Shown here in pieces: positions 23,453 through 30,432 of a stretch of 48,828 nt of DNA (position 1 is the first letter of the stretch; each line of letters begins with the position of its first letter). This DNA comes from a bacterium. GTDB taxonomy: Bacteria > Desulfobacterota > DSWW01. The stretch spans positions 1 to 48,828 of the forward strand of contig JANQFG010000279.1 in assembly GCA_028277985.1 (NCBI GenBank), in the 5' to 3' direction. The position numbers and the translations under genes are program-made. Under the pieces are notes generated by a model, which worked only from the letters and a program-made list of their open reading frames with translations, did not search any database and was not told where the DNA came from.

Positions 23453-24256
23453 ATGAGGGACGACCAGTTTCGTGAGATTCTCCGTTTTTTCGGCCTGTCC
23501 TGGGAAGGATACCGGAGGGTCAGGCGGGGGGTGAAGAAGCGGCTGCAGGTCCACATGCTCGGACTCGGCGCGAGGAGCGTGAAGGAGTATCTCACGCGTC
23601 TGGAGGCGGACGCGGCCGAACGAGAGGAGGCCGAAGGGCTGGTGACCGTGTCCATCAGCCGTTTCTTTCGGGATATCGGCCTGTGGCACAGCCTGGGGAG
23701 CGAAGTGCTGCCGGAGCGGATCCGGACGGAAGAGAAACGGATCCGGGTCTGGTCGGCCGGGTGTGGCTGCGGGGAAGAAGTCTACAGCTTCCGGATCCTC
23801 TGGCAGGCCCTGGACGGGCGAATCGGTGATCTTCCGGAGCTCGATCTCTGGGCTACCGACGCGAATCCGGCCTACCTCGAGAAGGCTGACAAGGGGGTCT
23901 ATGGCGCGAGCAGCCTGAAGGAGCTCCCGGATGAATGGCGGACAGCCTGTTTCGAGCGAAAGCCGCGGGGCAACCGGTTCGCCCTTCACGGAGACCTGAA
24001 AGCGGGTATTCGCTGGAGGGTCCACGACCTGGTACGCGAGGCGCCCCCGGCAGGCGGCTTTCACCTCGTCTTCCTACGGAACAACCTCCTGACATACTAC
24101 GACAAGAAGCTTCGTGACCCGGCCTTCCGCAGGATCGTGTCGGCCCTGGGGCCTGAAGGGATATTGGTTATCGGAAAGAAGGAGAGGCTCCCGAACGAAG
24201 GGGGGGTGTTCGTCCCGCTCACCAACTGCCCCTTCACGTATAAGAAGGTGGGATAG
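23453..24256 (+). CDS. CheR-type SAM-dependent methyltransferase
   Basis: 267 residues. The N-terminal helical domain (FREILRFFGLSWEGYRRVRRGVKKRL, then SVKEYLTRLEADAAEREEAEGLVTVSISRFFRD) matches the CheR N-domain that contacts receptors. The core has VWSAGCGCGEEVYSFRILWQAL (SAM motif I), ELDLWATDANPAYLEKA (acidic motif II), then FRNNLLTYYDKKL in place of the usual N-V-x-I-Y-F. No chemoreceptor, CheB or other chemotaxis gene is near, so it probably methylates another Glu-containing protein in a stand-alone pathway. Convergent with the zinc protein at 24286. Confidence 0.85.
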   Translation: MRDDQFREILRFFGLSWEGYRRVRRGVKKRLQVHMLGLGARSVKEYLTRLEADAAEREEAEGLVTVSISRFFRDIGLWHSLGSEVLPERIRTEEKRIRVWSAGCGCGEEVYSFRILWQALDGRIGDLPELDLWATDANPAYLEKADKGVYGASSLKELPDEWRTACFERKPRGNRFALHGDLKAGIRWRVHDLVREAPPAGGFHLVFLRNNLLTYYDKKLRDPAFRRIVSALGPEGILVIGKKERLPNEGGVFVPLTNCPFTYKKVG

Positions 24257-24285
24257 CCCGATCAAAGGTGAAAGGGCCGCTCTCG

Positions 24286-24903
24286 TCAGGCTTTCCCTTC
24301 TGGGCCTGTAGCACCCATTGACTCCAAGAGCTGGGACACCTCGAGGGCACTGTACTGCTCGGCCCAATCCCGGTATTCGCGGACCTTGGGTTCCGCTTCC
24401 TGTTCGAGAAACCCCTGTACTTCGTTTGCCCTTTCGAGCAGAAACGTGCTTCCGGAGAGCTCCTGCTCCCTGCGAATGAAGTCAACCCTGAGCGAAAGCA
24501 GGGTCGTCAGCCCAGCAGCCTCTTCGGCCAGCCTCCAGGCGCAGCAGCCAAGGATCCTTGGATCGGCATCGACCGGGGAGGCAGTGTCCGAAGCATCGGG
24601 TCGACCGTCGCCCGAGTCATCCTCGAGCACGCCTTTCAGCTCCTCCACTTCTTCGAGGGTCTCGGAGAGCCGTCTCATCTGGGCGTCCAGCGTGGATTCA
24701 TCAAGCAGACCATCCAGTATCGGGGATGCAGTCTGGTCGGGAAACTCGAGCGCATCCTGAAAGGCCAGACACTCTTCTTCCCTCTTGCAGAAGGCCTTCC
24801 CCTCCCTGTTCGTCAAGAGGCATTCCCCGCACATGGGGCGGTCACAGTAGCAGCAGGCACCGACGGCTTCGTTGTCCGGATGGTGGTGGCATTGGGCGCC
24901 CAT
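24286..24903 (-). CDS. B-box-like zinc-ribbon protein
   Basis: 205 residues. The N-terminal 45 residues carry a dense Cys/His set: CHHHPDNEAVGACCYCDRPMCGECLLTNREGKAFC, in the order C-H-P...A...C-C-x2-C-x4-C-x2-C...C. This is the treble-clef B-box/DUF2614-like zinc module common in membrane proteins of anaerobes. Here no transmembrane segment follows; the rest is acidic and helical (ETLEEVEELKGVLEDDSGDG, then FIRREQELSGSTFLLERANEVQGFLEQEAEPKVREY). Function is unknown; the fold suggests protein-protein contact. ATG 24903 is immediately preceded by GGAGGGAGACAAGGG. Confidence 0.65.
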   Translation of the reverse strand: MGAQCHHHPDNEAVGACCYCDRPMCGECLLTNREGKAFCKREEECLAFQDALEFPDQTASPILDGLLDESTLDAQMRRLSETLEEVEELKGVLEDDSGDGRPDASDTASPVDADPRILGCCAWRLAEEAAGLTTLLSLRVDFIRREQELSGSTFLLERANEVQGFLEQEAEPKVREYRDWAEQYSALEVSQLLESMGATGPEGKA

Positions 24904-25008
24904 CCCTTGTCTCCCTCCTCGTTTCGTCGAAGGATAAACAGAAGAGTGTTGTCACAGGAAATCTTATTCGGGAGCAGAGGAAAAGACAACCGGAGGGCTG
25001 GCGATTAG

Positions 25009-25071
25009 GGGGACGTTGTTTAATTCGTTAACTTTCTCGACGAGAAAGTTAACGAATTAAACAACGTCCCC
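25009..25071. repeat. REP-like palindrome, 31-bp perfect arms
   Basis: A 63-base near-perfect palindrome. GGGGACGTTGTTTAATTCG begins the left arm, the centre is A25040, and the right arm ends in GTCCCC. Its GGGGAC end resembles the elements at 2573 and 41551. It lies in the gene-free region between two minus-strand genes. Confidence 0.88.
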
Positions 25072-25102
25072 AAAATACGGTCGTCCAGAGTCCCAAAAGA
25101 AG

Positions 25103-25133
25103 AGGCCTGCCGATCACGAGTACCGGCAGGCCT
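25103..25133 (-). terminator. Rho-independent terminator of the PKD-protein gene
   Basis: AGGCCTGCCG at 25103-25112 pairs with 25124-25133 (10 bp, 11-nt loop). In the minus direction it is followed by CTTCTTTTGG. It lies about 45 bases after the stop at 25177. Confidence 0.7.
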
Positions 25134-25176
25134 TAAGGCATCCTATCCCCTATTGATATTGAGCCTTGTTATTCTT

Positions 25177-27054
25177 TCATCCCTTCTGCCTTCGGAACCG
25201 ACGCTTCTGGTAGAGCAGGGCTCCGATGACCGGGAGGAAGAGTGTCAGCAAGTACCCCATGTCCGTGGCGTTCACGTCCTGTCGAGAGCTTCCTCCCATG
25301 CTGACCGAACAACCACCGCCACCGCCGTCATCCGACTGTGCCTGTACAGGAGGATCAGGCGGGTCGACCGCGGGGGGCTCTTCACCCGGGAGGACCTGCA
25401 CCTGCACGGATGCGGGAGTGCTCGAGGCTTCGCCGTCGTGGACCACTAGCTCGAATGTCAGGGTTCCTTCGGCCACGGCGTAGAATCCCGCCACCGGCAT
25501 ATCCCCGTCCTCCAGCATGACCTGCGGTCCACCCGTCTGCGACCAGGTGTAGCTCAGCGAATCGTAATCCGGATCATAGCTGCCGGAGCCGTCCAGGGAG
25601 ACCCACTCCCCTTCCTCGACCGGATCCACAGCCTCGATATCGGCTACCGGCGCCTGATTTGCCGGGCTCTCCACCGTTACGGTCACGCCGTCAGGGGCGC
25701 TCGCAACCTGGCCGTCATGGACGACCAGCTGGAATGCGTAGATACCTGCCTCGGTAGCTTCGAACGAGGCCTGCACCGTACCCGCCCCATCAAGGGCAAC
25801 CGGCTCAGGGCCTCCGGTCTGGGACCATGCATAGATCAGGGAATCTCCGTCAGGATCCGAGCTGGCGGACCCGTTCAAGGTGACCGTGTCGCCTGCCGTA
25901 ACGGTGCGATCGTCACCGGCATCCGCAGTGGGTGCGTTGTTGGCCGGCGGATTGACGATGACCCGTACCTCGTCGGGCGTGCTGTAGAGTTCACCGTCAA
26001 AGGTAACGAGCTGGAAGACGTAGTTGCCTACCAGTTCGGGAACCAATGTGGCCGTCTGGTTGTCTGCGCCATCGAGAACAACCGGAGACCCTTCGGTCTG
26101 GGTCCAGGCATAGCTCATCGGATCCTCGTTCGAATCTGCCGAGCCGCTTCCATCCAGAACCGCCACGGTGCCTACGATCACTTCAACGTCCGCTCCCGCG
26201 TCGGCAGAGGGCGGGACGTTCCGGATGGTTACAGTCACCTCATCCGGGAGGCTGTCCAGCTGGCCGTCGCGTACGATCAACTCGAAGGCGTATTCTCCGG
26301 ACTTCGTACCCAGGAAGGTGGGGCTCACGGCGTGCTCGTCCGATAGCGACACTTCGGGGCCCTCCTGCTGGGTCCAGGTATAGCTCAGCAGGTCTCCATT
26401 CGGGTCGTAGCTGCCGGTGCCGTCCAGGGTAACCACCGTGGGATCCAGTTCCTGGTCCTCTCCGGCGTCGGCAACCGGCTGGGTGTTCCCGTTCAGGGGA
26501 TCCAGAGGATAATCGTCCTGGCCGTCCAGGATCCCGTCATCGTCCGAATCCGGATTCGCCGGATCGGTCCCGTCTTCGAATTCCTCCAGGTTTGTGGACC
26601 CGTCACTGTCCGGATCCTCGTTCGCATCACTCGGGTCGAAGGGGTTCAGGCCCTCTGAGCCTTCCCAGTCGTCGGGCATCCCGTCCCCATCGGTATCGTC
26701 CTCGGACCCGTTCAGGAATACGACGATCTGGTCCGAGGGGTCGGACATGGGCCCGACTCGGCCGAGCTCGTCCTCCGCCTCGACCTGGACCACATAGGTC
26801 CGTCCGTCTTCCGCTTCCAGCTCGCAGGCGCATCCATCGGCCTGTTCGAGCAGCTCGAAAGGCTGCCCGTCCACGGAAACGTATACGTTGTAGTGGTCCA
26901 CCGTGCCCGAGGCCTCGCCCCATATAAAGGAAAGGGGAGAATCGTTCGTGTAGGTTACGGCCTGGGCCGGGATGGTGCCTGCCAGCAGTAAGATCCCGAG
27001 TATTCCGCACGTCAGCAAGTGGCGGATTCCGGAAGGTGCCTTTGGTCTGGTCAT
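25177..27054 (-). CDS. Secreted multi-PKD repeat surface protein with C-terminal sorting-type signal
   Basis: 625 residues. Signal peptide 1-32 (LLTCGILGILLLAGTIPAQA). Then an FnIII-like part (FIWGEASGTVDHYNVYVSVDGQPFEL), a calcium-binding thrombospondin-3-like zone with DTDGDGMPDDWE, DPDSDGSTNLEEFEDGTDP and DSDDDGILDGQD, then four PKD/REJ-like repeats (QPVADAGEDQ, PPSADAGADV, APTADAGDDR, APVADIEAVD, each followed by LDGSGSxDPxxDxLSYxWxQTxGP). The C-terminus has DDGGGGGCSVSMGGSS, a transmembrane helix (YLLTLFLPVIGALLYQ) and basic RRFRRQ, like the Gly-Cys CTERM sorting signals (JDVT/Synerg type). Probably processed and anchored at the surface for adhesion. Codon 27054 is an ATG. No sortase-like partner in the window. 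Confidence 0.85.
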   Translation of the reverse strand: MTRPKAPSGIRHLLTCGILGILLLAGTIPAQAVTYTNDSPLSFIWGEASGTVDHYNVYVSVDGQPFELLEQADGCACELEAEDGRTYVVQVEAEDELGRVGPMSDPSDQIVVFLNGSEDDTDGDGMPDDWEGSEGLNPFDPSDANEDPDSDGSTNLEEFEDGTDPANPDSDDDGILDGQDDYPLDPLNGNTQPVADAGEDQELDPTVVTLDGTGSYDPNGDLLSYTWTQQEGPEVSLSDEHAVSPTFLGTKSGEYAFELIVRDGQLDSLPDEVTVTIRNVPPSADAGADVEVIVGTVAVLDGSGSADSNEDPMSYAWTQTEGSPVVLDGADNQTATLVPELVGNYVFQLVTFDGELYSTPDEVRVIVNPPANNAPTADAGDDRTVTAGDTVTLNGSASSDPDGDSLIYAWSQTGGPEPVALDGAGTVQASFEATEAGIYAFQLVVHDGQVASAPDGVTVTVESPANQAPVADIEAVDPVEEGEWVSLDGSGSYDPDYDSLSYTWSQTGGPQVMLEDGDMPVAGFYAVAEGTLTFELVVHDGEASSTPASVQVQVLPGEEPPAVDPPDPPVQAQSDDGGGGGCSVSMGGSSRQDVNATDMGYLLTLFLPVIGALLYQKRRFRRQKG

Positions 27055-27065
27055 CAGGGAGCCCT

Positions 27066-27101
27066 CATCTCGGCTTGCGGGTTGGTTTCTATGCCGAGAT
27101 G
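27066..27101 (-). promoter_or_regulatory. 5'UTR hairpin just upstream of the PKD-protein start
   Basis: CATCTCGGC and GCCGAGATG (arms 27066-27074 and 27093-27101) form a 9-bp stem with an 18-nt loop, 12 bases before the ATG. It could control ribosome access. A TATATA-rich strip at about 27162-27170 could be the -10. Confidence 0.45.
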
Positions 27102-27522
27102 GACCTGGTGCAAGGGATATGCCACCCTCCGACAGGCGATTTCAGGGCCGTCCTCACAGAGATATATAATTGATTCAGAAAGGTTTTTGTGCAGTCGGGC
27201 CCTTAGGGGTGGCAACTCTCCCGTTCAGGGGGTACGACAGGGTTACAATAGTGTAAGGCCTGCGTCATGAAGTTGACTGGAATTGTACCCGATGGTAACC
27301 GCGGGCGGGAGTGACCGGAGGGCTGTAATATGCGATAAAAGGGGGGAAAATACCCCCCTCCCCACACGCCCGCGGGATGCGTTCGACTCAGATGCCCGGT
27401 GCGGAGAGAGGGGAAACGTTCTTTTTGCTCCATTAATCTAAATCAGACATCACCACGCAGGAAAAGTTCAAACTTTGTTCTGTCGGCTCGAAGGCCGTGA
27501 GCCCCTGAGGAGTGACCAAGCC
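27102..27522. other. Gene-free divergent intergenic region
   Basis: No coding frame seen between 27055 and 27522. Beyond the hairpin at 27066 it holds a 7-bp hairpin AGGGGGG-AAAATA-CCCCCCT at 27340-27359. AT-rich promoter-like sequence for the minus-strand gene lies near 27165. No GEMM or other riboswitch core was recognised. Confidence 0.5.
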
Positions 27523-27981
27523 GTGCGTGCAACCAGAGCCCTTATGCCGATGATGATGGCCGTTGGGGTTGGTCTCGTTCTTTGTCTTTCGGCCGGTTGT
27601 GGTGACGACGAGGGTGAAGGGACGGCCCCAAGCATCAACAACCTGATCCTGGGCCCGGATTCCGGTTTCGTTCTCCAGCGGCGCGGTTGGCTGGGCGTCA
27701 CTGTTTCGATGGATTATTCCGACCCGGATGGAGACCCTGCCTTTGTGCGGCAGAGCTTTCGGTTCTGTGGTGAGGGGCCGGTGAAGCACAGGGACTACGG
27801 GCCCACGGGAATCACCGGCGATCAGGCAGGGGCGATCTGGGTGGCGCTCGGGGTTCCGACCGATTGCCCTGCCGGTCCCTACAGCTTCGAATTCTCGCTC
27901 TTCGACCGGAAGGGACATCAATCGAACATTCTGGGAGCCACCTTCACCCTGAGGACACTGACAGACGTTCTCCTACCTTGA
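27523..27981 (+). CDS. Small secreted lipoprotein, unknown function
   Basis: 152 residues from the GTG at 27523, ten bases after GAGGAG; ATG 27544 is an alternative. Signal with lipobox LCLSAGC, then an acidic start GDDEGEG. The rest is beta-rich: LILGPDSGFVLQRRGWLGVTVSMDYSDPDGDPAFVRQSFRFCGEGPVKHRDYGPTGITGDQAGAIWVALGVPTDC, then YSFEFSLFDRKGHQSNILGATFTLRTL. It looks like an Ig/PKD-like domain (DPDGDP), and the two late Cys could pair. Short distance to the convergent DUF5989 gene. No recognised family. Confidence 0.6.
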   Translation: MRATRALMPMMMAVGVGLVLCLSAGCGDDEGEGTAPSINNLILGPDSGFVLQRRGWLGVTVSMDYSDPDGDPAFVRQSFRFCGEGPVKHRDYGPTGITGDQAGAIWVALGVPTDCPAGPYSFEFSLFDRKGHQSNILGATFTLRTLTDVLLP

Positions 27982-28039
27982 TGTCCTGCCCCCGATTACC
28001 GGCCTGACCGGGGGGCTGGAGTGGGGACACGGGATCGGA

Positions 28040-28198
28040 CTAGAATAAGGCGTAGATGAAGGGTGCCACCGAGCTTCCCTCGGTGAAGATGATCAGCGCA
28101 CTCATGAGCACGAGGACAAGGACGATCGGGGCCAGCCAGTAGCGCTTTCTTGTTCGGAGGAATTCCCAGAGCTCGGCGACGGTGGATTGGTTCTTCAT
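28040..28198 (-). CDS. DUF5989 family small membrane protein
   Basis: 52 residues. Starts MKNQSTVAELWEFLRTRKRYWLAPIVLVLVLMSALIIFTEGSSVAPFIYALF. The pattern ELWxFLxxRKxxWLAPI...GSxVAPFIYxLF is that of the DUF5989 proteins found next to SxtJ-like membrane proteins and carbamoyltransferases. One transmembrane helix. Start at 28198 lies 13 bases after the SxtJ gene, so they are cotranscribed. Function unknown; perhaps an accessory for a membrane-bound carbamoylation step. Confidence 0.85.
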   Translation of the reverse strand: MKNQSTVAELWEFLRTRKRYWLAPIVLVLVLMSALIIFTEGSSVAPFIYALF

Positions 28199-28211
28199 GT
28201 TGGCCTCGTGT

Positions 28212-28613
28212 TCAGAATCGTTTCAGAAAGCGTTCCCTGGGCTGCGCCGCTTCCTCCCGTTCGACCCAGTAGGAGGCGGCCTCGGGGTCCGGCCTCACCG
28301 GCAGGGGGCGGCCTCCGAACAGGCGCTTAAGCCATGCCGAAGGGGTGATCACCAGGAAGTAGGTGAGCGTCAGCATCACCACGGTTATGGTCCTGCCTAT
28401 GAAGTGGGCGCACTTCAGCCAGCCCTCGTACACAGGCCGTGCCCGGTTCGGCACGAGCAGGAAACAAACCCCCAGCAGCCACAGCGAGCCGAACAGGTAG
28501 GTGGGGACCGGTCTTTGTCTCCAGACACCGAGGGCGCACAGGGCGCCGAAGAAGATGAAGACCACCAGCCCGAATTTTCGTATCTCTCGCGTGTCAGTCG
28601 AGTTCGAGTCCAT
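28212..28613 (-). CDS. SxtJ-family membrane protein
   Basis: 133 residues with about four hydrophobic segments (FGLVVFIFFGALCALGV, TYLFGSLWLLGVCFLLV, FIGRTITVVMLTLTYFLVITP). The C-terminus is basic (ERFLKRF). Matches the small integral SxtJ protein encoded after the NodU-like carbamoyltransferase SxtI. Overlaps that gene by 20 bases, so translation is coupled. Probably works with the carbamoyltransferase, biochemical role unknown. Confidence 0.82.
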   Translation of the reverse strand: MDSNSTDTREIRKFGLVVFIFFGALCALGVWRQRPVPTYLFGSLWLLGVCFLLVPNRARPVYEGWLKCAHFIGRTITVVMLTLTYFLVITPSAWLKRLFGGRPLPVRPDPEAASYWVEREEAAQPRERFLKRF

Positions 28614-30408
28614 CCCGCCAGTCTTCCTTCTCCTTCCAGGGTGGCTGCTCCTCTTTGTACAGGATACAGTCTTCGATGACCAGCACGTCCATCTCGGTAC
28701 GCATGAAGCAGCGATAAGCGTCTTCCGGGGAACAGACGATCGGCTCGCCGCGCACGTTGAAGCTCGTGTTCACGATCACGGCACAACCGGTCAAACGCTC
28801 GAACTCGGCGATGATCGCATGGTAGTCCGGTTTCGTCCTCTGATCTACGGTCTGCAGCCGTGCCGAATAATCCAGATGTGTGATCGCGGGCAGGTCGCTT
28901 CTTTTCGTCTTGAGGCGCTCGAGCAAGGACATCCCGTCTCCCGCCGGTTGTGGTAGGCGTCTCGCTTCTCTCAGACCTGCAACCAGAAGCATATAGGGGC
29001 TTGCCCGGTCCGTTTCGAAGTAGTCCGAGGCCTTTTCTTCGAGCACCGAAGGCGCGAAGGGCCGGAAGGATTCGCGGTATTTGATCTTCAGGTTCATCAC
29101 GCTCTGGGTCTCTTCCCTTCTTGCATCCCCCAGGATGCTTCTTGCGCCGAGGGCCCTGGGTCCGAACTCCATGCGTCCGGCCATATAGCCGACGATCTTG
29201 CCCTCTGCAATGTGCTCGGCCACTCGCCGGGCCCTGTGTTCCGGGTCCATCTCCATGTAGGGAGCACCCTGGCTGGTGAGATAGGCTTTCACCTCATCGT
29301 TCGAGAACGACGGGCCGAGGTACGAGCCCTGCTGCCTCGCGTCTCCCGAGGGTGGCTCCCGCGAATTGCCCAGATAGCGATGCCATACGGACAGGGCAGC
29401 CCCCAACGCCCCTCCCGCGTCACCGGCAGCCGGCTGGATCCAGATGCTTCGGAAGGGGGTTTCCCGCAGAATCTTTCCGTTCGCCACGCAGTTCAGGGCC
29501 ACGCCCCCTGCCAGGCAGAGGTCTTGCCTGCCCGTTTCCTTGTGCACGTGATGGGCCATCCGCAGCATGGCCTCCTCGGTCACGGCTTGAATGCTGGCGG
29601 CTACGTCCATCTCCCTCTGGGAGATCTCTGTCTCCGGCTTGCGGGCCGGGCCGTCGAACAGACGGGCAAATCGCCTGTTTGTCATCCGCAGCCCTCCCAG
29701 AAAATCGAAATAGGACAGGTTCAAACGAATCGAACCGTCCTCTTTCAGGTCCACGAGCTCGGACAGGATGAGATCCTTGTACCGGGGGGTCCCGTAAGGG
29801 GCCAGGCCCATGAGCTTGTATTCCCCCGAATTGACCTTGAAGCCGGTGAAATAGGTGAAGGCGGAGTAGAGGAGACCCAGGGAATCGGGAAAGTGGAGTT
29901 CTTTCAGCAGCGTGATGTCCGCGCCCCGGCCGAACCCATAGCTTGCCGTCGCCCATTCTCCCACACCGTCCACGGTAAGGATGGCCGCCTCTTCGAAAGG
30001 GGAAGGATAGAACGCGGAGGCTGCGTGCGATTCATGATGCTCGGTGAACAGCACCGGGCCTTCGTAGCCGGTCTCTTCCTTGACCACCCTGGGCATGTGC
30101 AGTTTCTGCCCGAGCCACGAAGGCATCGCCTGCAGCCAAGACCGGAGGCCGCGAGGTGCGACGGTCAGATAGGTCATCAAGAGGCGTTCGAAGGTGAGGA
30201 AGGGCTTGTCGTAATAGACGAGATGGTCCAAGTCCCGGATCGTGATGCCAGCTTCCTGGAGGCAGTGCGCGACCGCATGCCTCGGAAATCTGGGGTCGTG
30301 CTTTTTCCGCGAGAATCTTTCCTCCTGGGCCGCGGCAAGGATGTTGCCGTCCTGTACGAGGCAGGCCGCGCTGTCGTGGTAGAAACAGGAGATGCCGAGT
30401 ATGAACAT
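28594..30408 (-). CDS. NodU/CmcH-family O-carbamoyltransferase (SxtI-like)
   Basis: 604 residues, standard length. N-terminal ASKHA-fold domain: MFILGISCFYHDSAACLVQDGNILAAAQEERFSRKKHDPRFP, then TEHHESHAASAFYPSPFEEAAILTVDGVGEWATAS and HFPDSLGLLYSAFTYFTGFKVNSGEYKLMGLAPYG. Later GGVALNCVANGKILRE, then the C-terminal YrdC-like EFGPRALGARSILGDAR and NTSFNVRGEPIVCSPEDAY. Transfers carbamoyl from carbamoyl phosphate via carbamoyl-AMP to a hydroxyl acceptor. The acceptor is probably a sugar or lipid made by the cluster. Follows the amidohydrolase gene by 24 bases. Confidence 0.93.
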   Translation of the reverse strand: MFILGISCFYHDSAACLVQDGNILAAAQEERFSRKKHDPRFPRHAVAHCLQEAGITIRDLDHLVYYDKPFLTFERLLMTYLTVAPRGLRSWLQAMPSWLGQKLHMPRVVKEETGYEGPVLFTEHHESHAASAFYPSPFEEAAILTVDGVGEWATASYGFGRGADITLLKELHFPDSLGLLYSAFTYFTGFKVNSGEYKLMGLAPYGTPRYKDLILSELVDLKEDGSIRLNLSYFDFLGGLRMTNRRFARLFDGPARKPETEISQREMDVAASIQAVTEEAMLRMAHHVHKETGRQDLCLAGGVALNCVANGKILRETPFRSIWIQPAAGDAGGALGAALSVWHRYLGNSREPPSGDARQQGSYLGPSFSNDEVKAYLTSQGAPYMEMDPEHRARRVAEHIAEGKIVGYMAGRMEFGPRALGARSILGDARREETQSVMNLKIKYRESFRPFAPSVLEEKASDYFETDRASPYMLLVAGLREARRLPQPAGDGMSLLERLKTKRSDLPAITHLDYSARLQTVDQRTKPDYHAIIAEFERLTGCAVIVNTSFNVRGEPIVCSPEDAYRCFMRTEMDVLVIEDCILYKEEQPPWKEKEDWRDGLELD

Positions 30409-30432
30409 GATCTTCCGTACGGGTGCGGTGGC

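Noticed and set aside
27102..27522. GEMM (cyclic-di-GMP) riboswitch upstream of the PKD gene
   Set aside because: The diagnostic core sequence was not found, only simple hairpins.
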